The notes beneath the pieces were generated by a model. It was not told the origin of the DNA, made no database searches, and worked only from the letters and a program-made list of their open reading frames with translations. This document shows, piece by piece, positions 54,633-64,000 of a stretch of 64,000 nt of DNA; position 1 is the first letter of the stretch; each line of letters opens with the position of its first letter. The stretch is from NCBI GenBank assembly GCA_024811115.1, contig JAKOGH010001094.1, positions 1-64,000 on the forward strand, in the 5' to 3' direction. This DNA is from Terana coerulea (Eukaryota > Basidiomycota > Agaricomycetes > Polyporales > Phanerochaetaceae). Position numbers and translations under genes: made by a program.

Positions 54633-57006
54633 ATGAAGTCTCTGCGCACAGCTCCTTATGGTTGCTGGGATAGCCCAGTCACCACAGCCGTCATCACCGA
54701 AGAGGTATGTCCGGCGCGCTGGCCTTTCTAGTAGGAGATGACTAATTCGAATGAACGTAGGTGGTGGTTTTTGAAGACCTCGCTGTGGATGTTGCCACTC
54801 AGCGTCTCTATCATGGGGAGAGACGTCCTGGGGACCCAAGACTGATCATCGTCTCTACCGAGCAAAAAGAGGACGTCACCAGCAAAGACTACAATGCACG
54901 GTACGTAGCAGGTGCGTCCCCCAATGTGATGGAGTCTGATCGTGACCATAGGTCCGTCGTGAATGCGTATGGCGGTCGTTCTTACGTCGCCAAGAACGGA
55001 ACCGTATTTTTCACCAACGTCCCAGATTTCCGAATATACCGGCTGCTGTCGGAGACGTGCGAGCCAGTGTCGCCAGGTAAGCTCATTTTCGTGCTTCGAA
55101 TGATTTCAGGTGATGCTGAGCGTCGCTGTAGTAAATCCAGAATGGCGATTCGGCGACTTGTGCGTCCACCCAACAAGGGATCTCATCGTCTGCGTGAGAG
55201 AGGACCACACCGATCCTGCACCAACGGCCGTTCAAACGACGCTGGTTTCTGTGAACCCCAGTACCTTAGCAGTAATCTTTATTGCTGAAGGTTGGGACTT
55301 CTACGCGGCCCCTATTTTCTCTCCGGACGGACAGAGACTTGCATACGCACGATGGAACCATCCCGACTCTGCTTATCATTCCATGCAGCTCGTTGTTGCG
55401 GATATCACGATTGAGAACGATCAAATCGCCCTCTCCAATGAGGCTGTCGTCGCCGGTGAACCAGGGAAGACCGTCGCTCAGCAACCTCAATGGGTCACTT
55501 CTGACACTCTGATGTTCACCTTCGACTCGTCCGGATGGGGGCAGCCTTGGATCTATACGGTTGGCACCCCCTGCCGACCAGTGTTTTCGTCTGCAATCGA
55601 AGAAGACTTCTCCGAACCCCACTGGTTCCATGGCCTGTCCACTTACGCCGTCCTGTCTGAAAATTGGGCTCTGTGTCGATCTGTCAGCCGCGGCTTTGCC
55701 AAGTTGTATTTGCTGGATATCGGCGCGGGTTCCTTGACTCGGATCGACAGTCCGTACGTTGATGTGCGGCAGGTTCGAGCGGTCGGCAAGTCTTCGGCCG
55801 TGTTTGTAGGAACACGATCCGACCAGGGCCCAGCAATCATACGACTTACATTCTCTTCCTCCTCTCTTCAGGCCTCGGGAGCTCGGTTCGAAGTGCTGGT
55901 ATACTCCAACAAAATTGATTTGGCGGATGGTTTTATCTCTCGCCCGCAGGACCTGTTGCTTGCGGACAAGCAGGGAAGGCCCCTTCATGCTCTGTATTTC
56001 CCGCCGGCGTCTCCAGATTTCGAAAGCCTTCCTTTGGAAAAGCCACCGGCTGTGGTCAGCATCCATAGTGGTCCGAACTTCCGGACAACGGCCGGGTTCG
56101 ACTGGGTGCGTCTGCTGTACACATCTCGAGGATGGGCATGGTGAGTTTCGTACAGCCATAGACCTTCGGTCCTTCACTAAAGCTTGTACAGGATTGACAT
56201 CATGTTTGGCGGAACTACTGGTTTTGGACGCGAATATCAGTGAGCAGCGTCTTCACAGATCGTACATACTAACTCTAACTATTGTCGAAGGCAAAGGTTG
56301 GACGGCCATTTTGGTATCCTGGATACTGAAGACTGTATGGAGGGAACCCGCCAAATAGGAGACAAAGGGCTCATAGACATTAAGCGAGTAGTCGCCAGAG
56401 GCGGAACATCTGGTGAGTCATGAACTGCGCGGCTGAAAAAGTGAGCCTGACTTGGACTCTAGGTGGCTACGGCGTCCTACGTTCATGTATGCTCTTCCCC
56501 GGCTCTTATCTTGCTGGGGCAGCATTCGCTACCGTGACGGATCTGAAGGCGTTGGTGGAAGTGTCGATGAAGGTCTCAGTGATCAAATCTTGCTCACCTC
56601 AGCACTGTTCGCTCATCATTTGCCGTACAGTTCCAACTTTACATTGGCCATCATCTCTTGGGAGGAAGCCCGAAGATATTCCTGAAGTATACCGAGACCG
56701 TTCGCCTCTGTACAGCGCTGAGAAGATTAAGACACCGCTTCTGGTACGTATCACCCTGCCTGTGTAGATGGCAGCAACTGACTATGCACAGTTTCTGCAT
56801 GGGCGCCATGACAAGCAAGTACCTATCGAACAGGTAGAGAGCATTGTGCGAACTATGCGGGAGCTCGGACGACGCGCAGACCTCATTGTGTTCGAAGAAG
56901 CGCACGGCATGCGCAACTCGAAGAACCTTCAAAGGCCTATCAAGCCGAGCTTGAATTCTACAATGAGCACCTAGGATTTGTCCCCAGGCCGGCAGAGGGG
57001 AAGTGA
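54633..57006 (+). CDS. S9 family serine peptidase (acylaminoacyl/dipeptidyl peptidase 5-like)
   Basis: Starts MKSLRTAPYGCWDSPVTTAVI at 54633. The N-terminal half is a beta-propeller (NPEWRFGDLCVHPT; GWDFYAAPIFSPDGQRLAYARWNHP; QPQWVTSDTLMFTFDSSGWGQPWIY; VYVD-like blades up to 55900). The C-terminal alpha/beta-hydrolase part has PPAVVSIHSGP, WIDIMFGGTTGFGREYQRLDGHFGILDTEDC, the nucleophile motif GGTSGGYG (Ser codon 56409-56411), Asp in LHGRHDKQVP (56810-56812) and His in EEAHGMR (56903-56905). An intron splits the Gly codon directly after the catalytic Ser. Two run-length breaks: CCC 56669-56671 and AAA 56931-56933; with one more A the C-terminus is KAYQAELEFYNEHLGFVPRPAEGK, ending at 57006. 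No signal peptide, so probably cytosolic. Confidence 0.87.
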
Positions 57007-57948
57007 TGTGCTCGAGAGATGCATGCTGGGGGTTTGGCTGTAATGATGTACGAGAGACCGAACAGTGTGGTCTTCTCAAGACCGTGTATAAATACATCAT
57101 CTCAAAGACCAGTGTTATTCTCCATAACATCAGTGCTAGCGGTTTTTCATGAGGAGTTGCTGACCTTGTTTCACCGTTGGAATCAGGTACAATAGCTATT
57201 CCCTCCTGGGTATCCACCTTACTCCCCATCGCGCCCATGCACCGAAGAACGACGCTAGGAAGAATCACGGTATTCCAAATGATAGAGACAGTACATACAA
57301 TGACACAAAGAACAATTAACACGACGGCATGATGATTCAGATGAACTCGCAGATGCCAGTGCATGTACCAGCTTTGCCGTCAGGCACCCATGATTCCGAT
57401 TCAACGCATATATGTGGGGGCAATTCATACCTCCATGCGCATAAGCTCTTTAGACTATGCACAGACGCAACTGTGGAATGCTTTCATGTACATGCCATTC
57501 ATGAAAAAGATCAGCTACGCGGCGCACTCGCACGAGTGTCCAGGAGTTCCTGTAGCACCAATGAACCAAACTACCAACACGACGGTCGCGAAGAATGTTT
57601 TCAAATAATAGCCTGTCCCCAAGGTAATAAGGAAAGAGGGGCAGGGGAAAAGATGGTTATGCTGTCCAGGGTGCGGCGCTCTACTGTAATGTGTCCGTTA
57701 GGGAGATTGATACATGCATGCTTCGACGACGACGTTGAGGGTAGAGATGCGAGGGGTCATGGCTAGATGAGGAGGGTAAATGGTGCATGCGCGATGCCGA
57801 CGGGTATAATATGTGCTGCTAGAAGATGCGAAAACCAGGCCAGTGCAGTAGGCGAGCGACGAGCCCCGTATAGGGGAACACTATCCAACCAACTACGTCG
57901 TCGCCGTAATGTGAAGCCCGCATTCCCGCCGTCATGTCATGGCATTCC
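57007..57948 (-). CDS. Possible small membrane-protein gene (57770-57000), unresolved
   Basis: Between the S9 peptidase and the GT2 gene the minus strand holds hydrophobic stretches in different frames: LKTFFATVVLVVWFIGATGTPG (about 57600-57530) and HAVVLIVLCVIVCTVSIIWNTVILP (about 57330-57255), followed by MGSKVDTQEGIAIVPDSNGE and KPLALMLWRITLVFEMMYL. Two membrane helices plus a polar loop suggest a small gene with introns starting near MTPRISTLNVVVEA (57762). I could not find a consistent splice model, and I know no such family. Confidence 0.3.
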
Positions 57949-59571
57949 TCATCGTGCGTAGCCTGTTTGCATCTCAACTGGCGGCTGTGGATATGCCGCT
58001 GGTGATGATGCAGACACTTTTTCCTCAGCCGGGTCGCCTTTGTCGGCAGCGTTGGTGGCAGCGGTTGGGTCACCGATACCAGCACGAGTGCCCCAGCCAG
58101 TCTGTATGCACGCGTCAGGAAAAGTAGAAGGTAGCGTGAACGACAGTTACTCACTTCGTGCAACGTAAACAGAGCATACAGTTTCATGACTGCGAAGTAG
58201 TAGCCGAAGAGAATGAAGGCGGGGATGTGGATGATGTCCTGCGGGCGGTGCCACAAGTGCGGTAGCAGCTTCGCTGAACGCGTCGCAAGCAGCCAGACAA
58301 AATAACTGATCACCACATTCCTAAAATGTACTCGATGAGTGCGGACACACAAGAAGAGAATAAGTGGTACATACCACCAAGGCAAGTGGTAACCGCCGTC
58401 TTCAACTGGGATCGTGCTCTTGTATACGATGTAGGCCACGAAACACGGGCCGACGAGAAGTGTAAACGGGTTGATCAGCTTGTCCACCTATACGACCATC
58501 AGCCGCCGCATCGCTGTCTCAAACAGCATGAGAGCGTACCATTGTGTATGCGACGTACGGATGCGATGTCCACACGTGCCGCTCCATAAATAGCGACCTC
58601 ATATCAGACCGCCAGGTATTCCGCGTCCACCGCAGCACCTGTTTCAAGAACCGCCAGTTGGGCTTCATCGTACTGAGCAGCTCGGCCTCCTTGCAGCACT
58701 GAACGTAGGTGCTCCAGCCGTGGCTGACCATCCACCGTGTGAGGAACTTGTCATCGCCGGAGTTGAGCTGGTATTTCCCGAGCCAGAAGTCGTGGGTGAA
58801 GCCGTGCAAGAACTCCGGGTCCTTGAGAATGACGGTACGGTAGGCGGCAGTTCGACCCGAGAGACAGGGTAGCCCACCGTCGATGTGAGTAGACGCCGAG
58901 ATTTCAATATTCCGGATGGAGAGACGGAACGCAGCGAGAACCTCCCAGACGGTCATATGATCTCCGACAGGCTGGACACGCTGGGATGTGCCGACACCGC
59001 CCACTTTCTGATCCTCAAAGCAGGCAAGGGTATACGGCAGGAGCGTGGGGGCCAGATAGCGTCGTCGTCAGCGAAAACGATGATGTCCGTGGTGGTGTTC
59101 TTGATACCATGAGACATCTGCAGTCGTTTGTTGGCGTAGGGGACGGTAAGGACACGGATACGCTCGGGGTCGACTTGCTGGGCGAGGTCCTGAAGCGGTC
59201 CTAACATCTTCTCCTCAGTGATGATGATAATTTCCTTTGGCTTGCCAACGAGCCAGCTGTGGGCGGCCTCCTTAAACTCCCTCGCCGGCGTCGATGGTTG
59301 GAACGATGATCGTGACATCTTCTTCAGCGATGTATGTTGGGTTTTCTGGTAGCGGGACAGGCCGGTAGGTGAAGGATGCAGCGATACGAATGAGGTACCA
59401 GAGGTAGCGGTAGAAGCTGCGAGACGTCAGTCGCGCTCTTGCACAATGTTAAGAAACATACCCAATGACACCGAATGGCACAACTACAAAGGGATTGAAT
59501 CAGTATTTGCTCTCGACGCGAATCGCTTTGCACTCACAGACTGGAAAGTGATCAGACGTTAGCCGGAGCAT
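57949..59571 (-). CDS. Glycosyltransferase family 2, hyaluronan/polysaccharide synthase-like
   Basis: Membrane polysaccharide synthase using UDP-sugars, related to fungal Cps1/hyaluronan-synthase-like enzymes. Starts MLRLTSDHFPV at 59571; small 5' exons lead to FVPFGVIGFYRYLWYLIRIAASFTYRPVPLPENPTY. Catalytic landmarks: EEDVTIIVPTIDAGEEFKEAAHSW, DIIVFADDDAIW (DDD nucleotide/metal site), GLPCLSGRTAAYR, FTHDFW, SGDDKFLTRW (acceptor GDD) and QVLRWTRN (QxxRW). C-terminal helices: INPFTLLVGPCFVAYIVY, WWYVPLILFL, VVISYFVWLL, IHIPAFILFGYYF; then a soluble tail ending MQTGYAR. Breaks at CCC 59279-59281 (one too many) and GGGGG 59047-59051 (one too few) are cured by one base each. The sugar made is not readable from sequence. 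Confidence 0.87.
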
Positions 59572-59991
59572 GGCGGTGTGGTCGCCCTACGTGAGGCAGG
59601 GCGCACCAATGTTAAAGGAGCGACTGGGTAGAAGTACGAGCGAGGGCCGCCGCTGGCAGCGAGGTCGTGAAGGTTGACGACGAGAACGTTCTGCTCCCGA
59701 AGCCCCTTGTTGTCGCCAGCCACGGCGTTGGTGGCGGAGAACGAAATTCTACTGCGGAGCTAGGTCGGCTTGATGTCAACAATTCGGCACGTCCGGCATG
59801 TCCGGAGAGATGGCCGTATGCGGAACTACAACATTTTCAACTTCAAAAAAATATCTTGAGCGCAGTCAGCTCACAGTCGCCCATACAATGCAGGTGTCGC
59901 GAGAAAGCTGCAACCGTCTGCGTTGAGTCAACACACAAATTTTAATGGCTCGAAAATACTACAATATTTGCTTTTGGTTTCAGCATACGTG
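59572..59991. other. Intergenic, GT2 promoter and ADE6 terminator
   Basis: 420 bases, both flanking genes on the minus strand. It holds the 5' control region of the GT2 gene and the 3' end of ADE6. No coding signal or specific site called. Confidence 0.45.
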
Positions 59992-62900
59992 CTAATTTCC
60001 GCACCAGCGACGGGCATTTTGGAATAATCTGAACCACGGCCCTACCCCCTGCCAGGCTTCCAACATCTCAGAAGGATACCAGCTATTTCCCTCTAACATC
60101 GTGACACGTTCAGGGTGTGGCATCAGGGCAAGCACACGCCCATTGGGTGTTTGTATGCCGGTGATACCACCAGGGCTACCGTTCGGGTTTAATGGATACA
60201 CCTCTGTCGGCTTGCCCGCGGAGTCGATGTATCGCAGCGCCACCAGACCCGCCGTCTCCAGCTTTCCTTGCTGGCCCTCCTCCCGGAAAGACACACGGCC
60301 TTCACCGTGCGCAACGGCCACAGGCAGCTTGGACCCGACCATGTCGTGCAGAAATACGGAGGAGGCGGTCACGTCGCCGGGCACGACCTCGAGCATGCAT
60401 ACGCGCCCTTCAAAGCGCTCCGAGCGGTTCTGCTTGAATTCCGGCCAGGCATCCGCGCCCGGGATCACCTCGCGCAGGTTGCTCATGAACTGGCAGCCGT
60501 TGCACACCCCGAGCGCGAACGTGTCCTCGCGCCCGAAGAACGCCACGAACTGCGCGCGGGCGCGCTCGTTCAGAAAGCACCGAGTTCGCCCAGCCCTTAC
60601 CCGCGCCCAGGACATCGCCGTACGAGAAGCCGCCACAGGCCGCAAACCCACGGAAGTCAGCGAGGTCGACGCGCCCACCAAGGATGTCGGACATGTGCAC
60701 GTCCACGGCATCGAACCCGGCAGCGGTGAACGCCCAGCCCATCTCGACTTGCCCGTTGACGCCTTGCTCACGCAAGATGGCGACCTTTGGGCGGCGGAAG
60801 AGGCTGCGAGAGGGCTGATGCTGGAAGGTAAGGTCGAAGAAGAGGCCAGTATGCGAGTCATCTTTGATGAGGGCGAACTCCTCCGTAGCGCCTTGAGGGT
60901 TGTCCCTAAGAGCTTGCATTCTGTACGAGGTCTCTGCCCATGCCGTCTGCAGCTCGGCGCGGGTGCTGCTGAAGAGGACTTCGGAGTTGTATCTGATGGT
61001 GATTTGCTGATCTTGTGAGAGCTTGCCGATGGGGTGAATGGCTGACTCTCGGAAACCCGCTTCGCCAAATGCGGTCCTGAGAGCACCGAAGTCGCTTTCG
61101 CGCACCTGCATAACGGCACCGAGCTCTTCGTTAAACAGCGCTGCAATAACATCCCCGTTGTCGGGCAAGACGGTGTCAAGCGAAATGGCGACACCGGTGC
61201 GTCCAGCGAAGGCCATCTCAACAACGGTGGTGAAAAGCCCACCATCCGATCGATCGTGGTAAGCAAGAACGAGGCCGGGGCTCTTCACTTTGACGGACTG
61301 ACAAGCGGTCAAGAAAGCCTTGAGGCGGGCGGCATCCTCGACGTCAGGCGCTTCCGAGCCGACCTCCTTGAAGACTTGAGCGAGGGCCGACCCGCCGAGA
61401 CGTTGCTGTCCGTGGGCCAGATCGAAGAATACCAAAAACGTCGGCTCCTCAATGTCGGTGCGCAACTGCGGTGTCCATGTCGCCGACACATCCTCCACTG
61501 CGGCGAAGGCAGTGACGATGAGGGAAAGCGGAGAGCTAACTTCCCGTTGCTTCCGCACCCTCTTTCCACTTCATTGACATCGACATAGAGTCCTTGCCGA
61601 CGGGAATGCCAACGCCCAGCGCGGGGCACAACTCCATACCAACGGCTTTGACAGCCTCGTACAAAGCGGCGCCTTCGCCTGCTTTTGAGGCAGCGCACAT
61701 CCAGTTTGCACTGAGTTTAACGCTGCCGAGGTCGCCGGTGTTGGCCGCCACGAGGTTGGTCAGAGACTCTGCGACCGCCATGCGTGCGGACGCCGCAGCG
61801 TTGAGGATGGCGAGCGGGGTACGCTCACCCATGGCCATCGCTTCACCGCTCGTTACGTCGAAGCCGTAGGTCGACCGGGTCACAGCAACATCTGCAACAG
61901 GGACTTGCCACGGGCCAACCATTTGGTCGCGGGAGACGAGACCGGTGATTGTACGGTCACCAATGGTGATCAGGAACGACTTGGAGCCGACCGAAGGTAA
62001 ATGAAGGACGCGGTCTGCGGCGATGGACAACCGCCCGGTAGCCTCAGAGACGGAAGGGAGGTACTGGCTGAGACTCGAGTCGAATGAGACGCCTGGAACA
62101 GTACGAGTGTTGTCGGTCCTGTGCATACGTGGCGGTTTACCGAACAGGGTAGACATCTTGAGACGGATCACGTCCTGCTTGAGTAGACGGTCCGTGACAA
62201 TGAGCTCTTCCTCTTCGGTGGCAACGCCGACGATAGAAAATGGGCATCGTTCGCGAGTAGCTAGGGCCTTGAACTCCTCTTCCCGCTCTGGCGAGATGGC
62301 AAGTACGTAACGTTCTTGGCTTTCGTTACACCAAATCTCCATCGGCGACATGCTGGTATCCGCGACGAGAACATCCCGAATCTCGAAGATGGCGCCAAGG
62401 TCGGAGTCGTGCACTAGTTCGGGCAGGGCGTTGGACAGTCCACCGGCGCCGACATCGTGGATGGATTGGATAGGGTTGCCGTCGCCTAGGTTGACACAAG
62501 CGTCGATAACCTGCTGAGCACGCCTCTGCATCTCCGGGTTCTCCCTCTGCACGCTGGCAAAGTCCAGCTCTGCGGAGCTCGCTCCTGCGACCTGACTACT
62601 CGCAGCTCCACCACCTAAGCCGATCAACATACCCGGGCCACCGAGCACAACAATCTTTGCGCCAGAAGAAATCTTGGATTTCTTCGCAAACGGCCTGCGG
62701 ACGTTTCCGACACCCCCAGCAATCATGATAGGCTTGTGGTATCCACGAATCTCCCTGGCACCGTCGGCGTTGACAGGAACGCTCTCCGAGAATGTACGGA
62801 AGTAACCCGCGAGCGCTGGACGTCCGAACTCGTTGTTGAAGGCACTGGCTCCTAAAGGACCTTCAACCATGATGTCGAAGGCAGAAGAGATATGCGCCGG

Positions 62901-64000
62901 TCTTCCAAAATCTGTCTCCCAAGGTTGCTCAAAGCCTGGAATGAGAAGGTTGGACACGGTGAAGCCAGCAAGGCCAGCTTTGGGCTTCGAGCCACGTCCT
63001 ACGGCGCCTTCATCTCGAATCTCGCCGCCAGAGCCTGTAGCGGCGCCGGGGTACGGCGAAACGGCAGTAGGGTGATTGTGCGTTTCGACCTTGATGAGAA
63101 TGGGCATGTCTTCTACCGCAGAAGAGTAGACGTTCTTTAGGTTGGGATTTGGCGCGTCAGGGCCTGCATGAGAAACCGCAAATCGCGGGGCGGAATGACC
63201 TTCGAAAACGGCTGCGTTATCTGAATACCGAGAGATGGTACCGGAGCCATTCAACTGCTCAGTGTTTCTGATCATGCTGAAAAGCGAGGTATCCTCCTTC
63301 TTGCCGTCTATCTCCCACGAGGCGTTGAAGATCTTGTGCCTGCAATGCTCGGAGTTGACCTGCGCGAACATGAACAGTTCTGCGTCCGTTGGGTTGCGCT
63401 TCATGGGCGAATCTCCTGAGACAAACGCCGCAATAAGGTAGTCGATCTCGTCCATCGACAACGCAAGCCCAAGTTCCTTGTTCGCAGCGACCAAGCGGTC
63501 TCGGGCGGTAGTTGCACCTGCATCATGAGCATGAAGATCGACGACTCGAAGTGGGCTAATCTCCTTGTGCTCGAAGATCGCTTCTTCATTAGGCTTGGTT
63601 AAGTTAACACTTTGGGTCATTCGATCGTGGATGAGATGGAAAATGACCGTAGATCTTCCTCGGTAAGCGCACGGCCGGAGGATGTGGTGAAGACGAAGGC
63701 GACGCCGCGCTCGAGCCTCTCAATGTGGTCTCCGAGGTTGCAAATGCGAGCAATATCGGTGGCTTTGCTCGACCATGGAGAGATCGAGCCCGCTCTTGAG
63801 ACTACAAAAACAACATGCTGTCCGGTTTGAAGTGCCTCAGCTGTGGTGGGCAGCTGGACATTGTCGCCGTACGATAGCAGCCTCTCCAGAATTTGGCGAG
63901 GTAATGAACAGGAGTCTTCGATTTCTGCTTTCGCTTTGCTTGATTTGCAGGCAACGAAATGCACATAGCTAGCGTCCACTGAAGTGACCTCCGTACAGCT
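59992..64000 (-). CDS. ADE6: Phosphoribosylformylglycinamidine synthase (partial at 5' end)
   Basis: Fourth step of purine synthesis: FGAR + Gln + ATP to FGAM + Glu + ADP, in one large cytosolic polypeptide. The gene runs leftward and enters from the right edge in [18 protein letters not shown], so only a few dozen N-terminal residues are missing. Domains: N-terminal PurS-like part; synthetase part with [12 protein letters not shown] (63600), [19 protein letters not shown] (about 63030), [16 protein letters not shown] (about 62600) and DRSDGGL; glutamine amidotransferase with [20 protein letters not shown] (catalytic Cys codon 60502-60504) and LMPHPERV. The frame is broken at AAAA 63640-63643, CCC 61558-61560 and AAA 60574-60576; each is cured by one base. 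For an essential enzyme this points to sequence error. Confidence 0.92.

Noticed and set aside
55266..56177. 303-codon minus-strand open frame
   Set aside because: Antisense of the S9 peptidase propeller exons, which have clear family motifs on the plus strand.
60101..61018. 305-codon plus-strand open frame
   Set aside because: It is the antisense shadow of the GC-rich ADE6 gene; the minus strand carries unmistakable FGAM synthase motifs over the same bases.
60580..61266. N-terminal 230 codons of a 424-codon minus-strand frame
   Set aside because: Only its last part (after 60580) is real ADE6; upstream the true frame is the neighbouring one, and the open stretch is a GC-driven shadow.
1..64000. 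CRISPR arrays, prokaryotic operons, biosynthetic gene cluster, tRNA or rRNA genes
   Set aside because: No regularly spaced repeats, no bacterial gene structure, no set of adjacent core biosynthetic enzymes, and no tRNA/rRNA fold that I could recognise by eye; a tRNA scan could still find a missed tRNA.

Overview
The window is nuclear DNA of a filamentous basidiomycete, most likely an agaricomycete. Genes are cut by many short introns of about 50-65 bases with GT-AG (twice GC-AG) borders. The gene families are fungal (TRAPPII subunit Trs65, Elongator subunit ELP6, hyaluronan-synthase-like GT2, vpr-like subtilase), and the mobile elements are agaricomycete types (Plavaka transposase, zinc-knuckle LINE, DUF6532 protein, small non-autonomous elements). 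I see no bacterial operon, CRISPR array, rRNA or recognisable tRNA.

Layout. 1-5650 is the decayed 5' part of a LINE on the minus strand; its reverse transcriptase would lie off the left edge. 6061-10089 holds two tandem genes for a peroxisomal-type NADH pyrophosphatase (Nudix). 11388-15265 is a secreted subtilase. 15447-21117 holds two F-box genes, with a broken copy of the subtilase 3' end between them: a tandem duplication of about 3.5 kb. 21690-22865 is a ZCCHC9-like zinc-knuckle protein. 23577-26781 carries a third F-box gene, a dead sorting nexin 3 and a stray copy of the last ZCCHC9 exon. 27195-39019 is a transposon-rich accessory block: two dead kinase-like genes, a DUF6532 gene, a Plavaka transposase with an insertion inside it, and two small inverted-repeat elements in the second kinase. 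40912-43882 repeats the F-box/SNX3 divergent pair, here with the intact SNX3. From 44063 to the right edge the DNA is ordinary core genome: Trs65, a small membrane protein, ELP6, a CDH-cytochrome-like secreted protein, a multi-pass membrane protein, an S9 peptidase, a GT2 synthase and the purine enzyme FGAM synthase (5' end cut by the window edge).

How the genes fit together. The core genes are housekeeping functions: vesicle traffic (Trs65, SNX3), tRNA modification/transcription (ELP6), rRNA/RNA binding (ZCCHC9), purine synthesis (ADE6) and nucleotide clean-up (NADH pyrophosphatase). The middle is an arena of recent duplication centred on F-box genes. The four F-box proteins share an unusual acidic Cys/His tail that looks like a zinc site; this is the most novel feature here.

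A caution that affects the whole annotation: nearly every conserved gene, including the essential ADE6, is broken by single-base shifts that fall in short homopolymers and are cured by changing the run by one base. I count about twenty. The simplest reading is homopolymer-length error in the assembly, so I annotate these genes as genes and reserve 'pseudogene' for copies with other damage.
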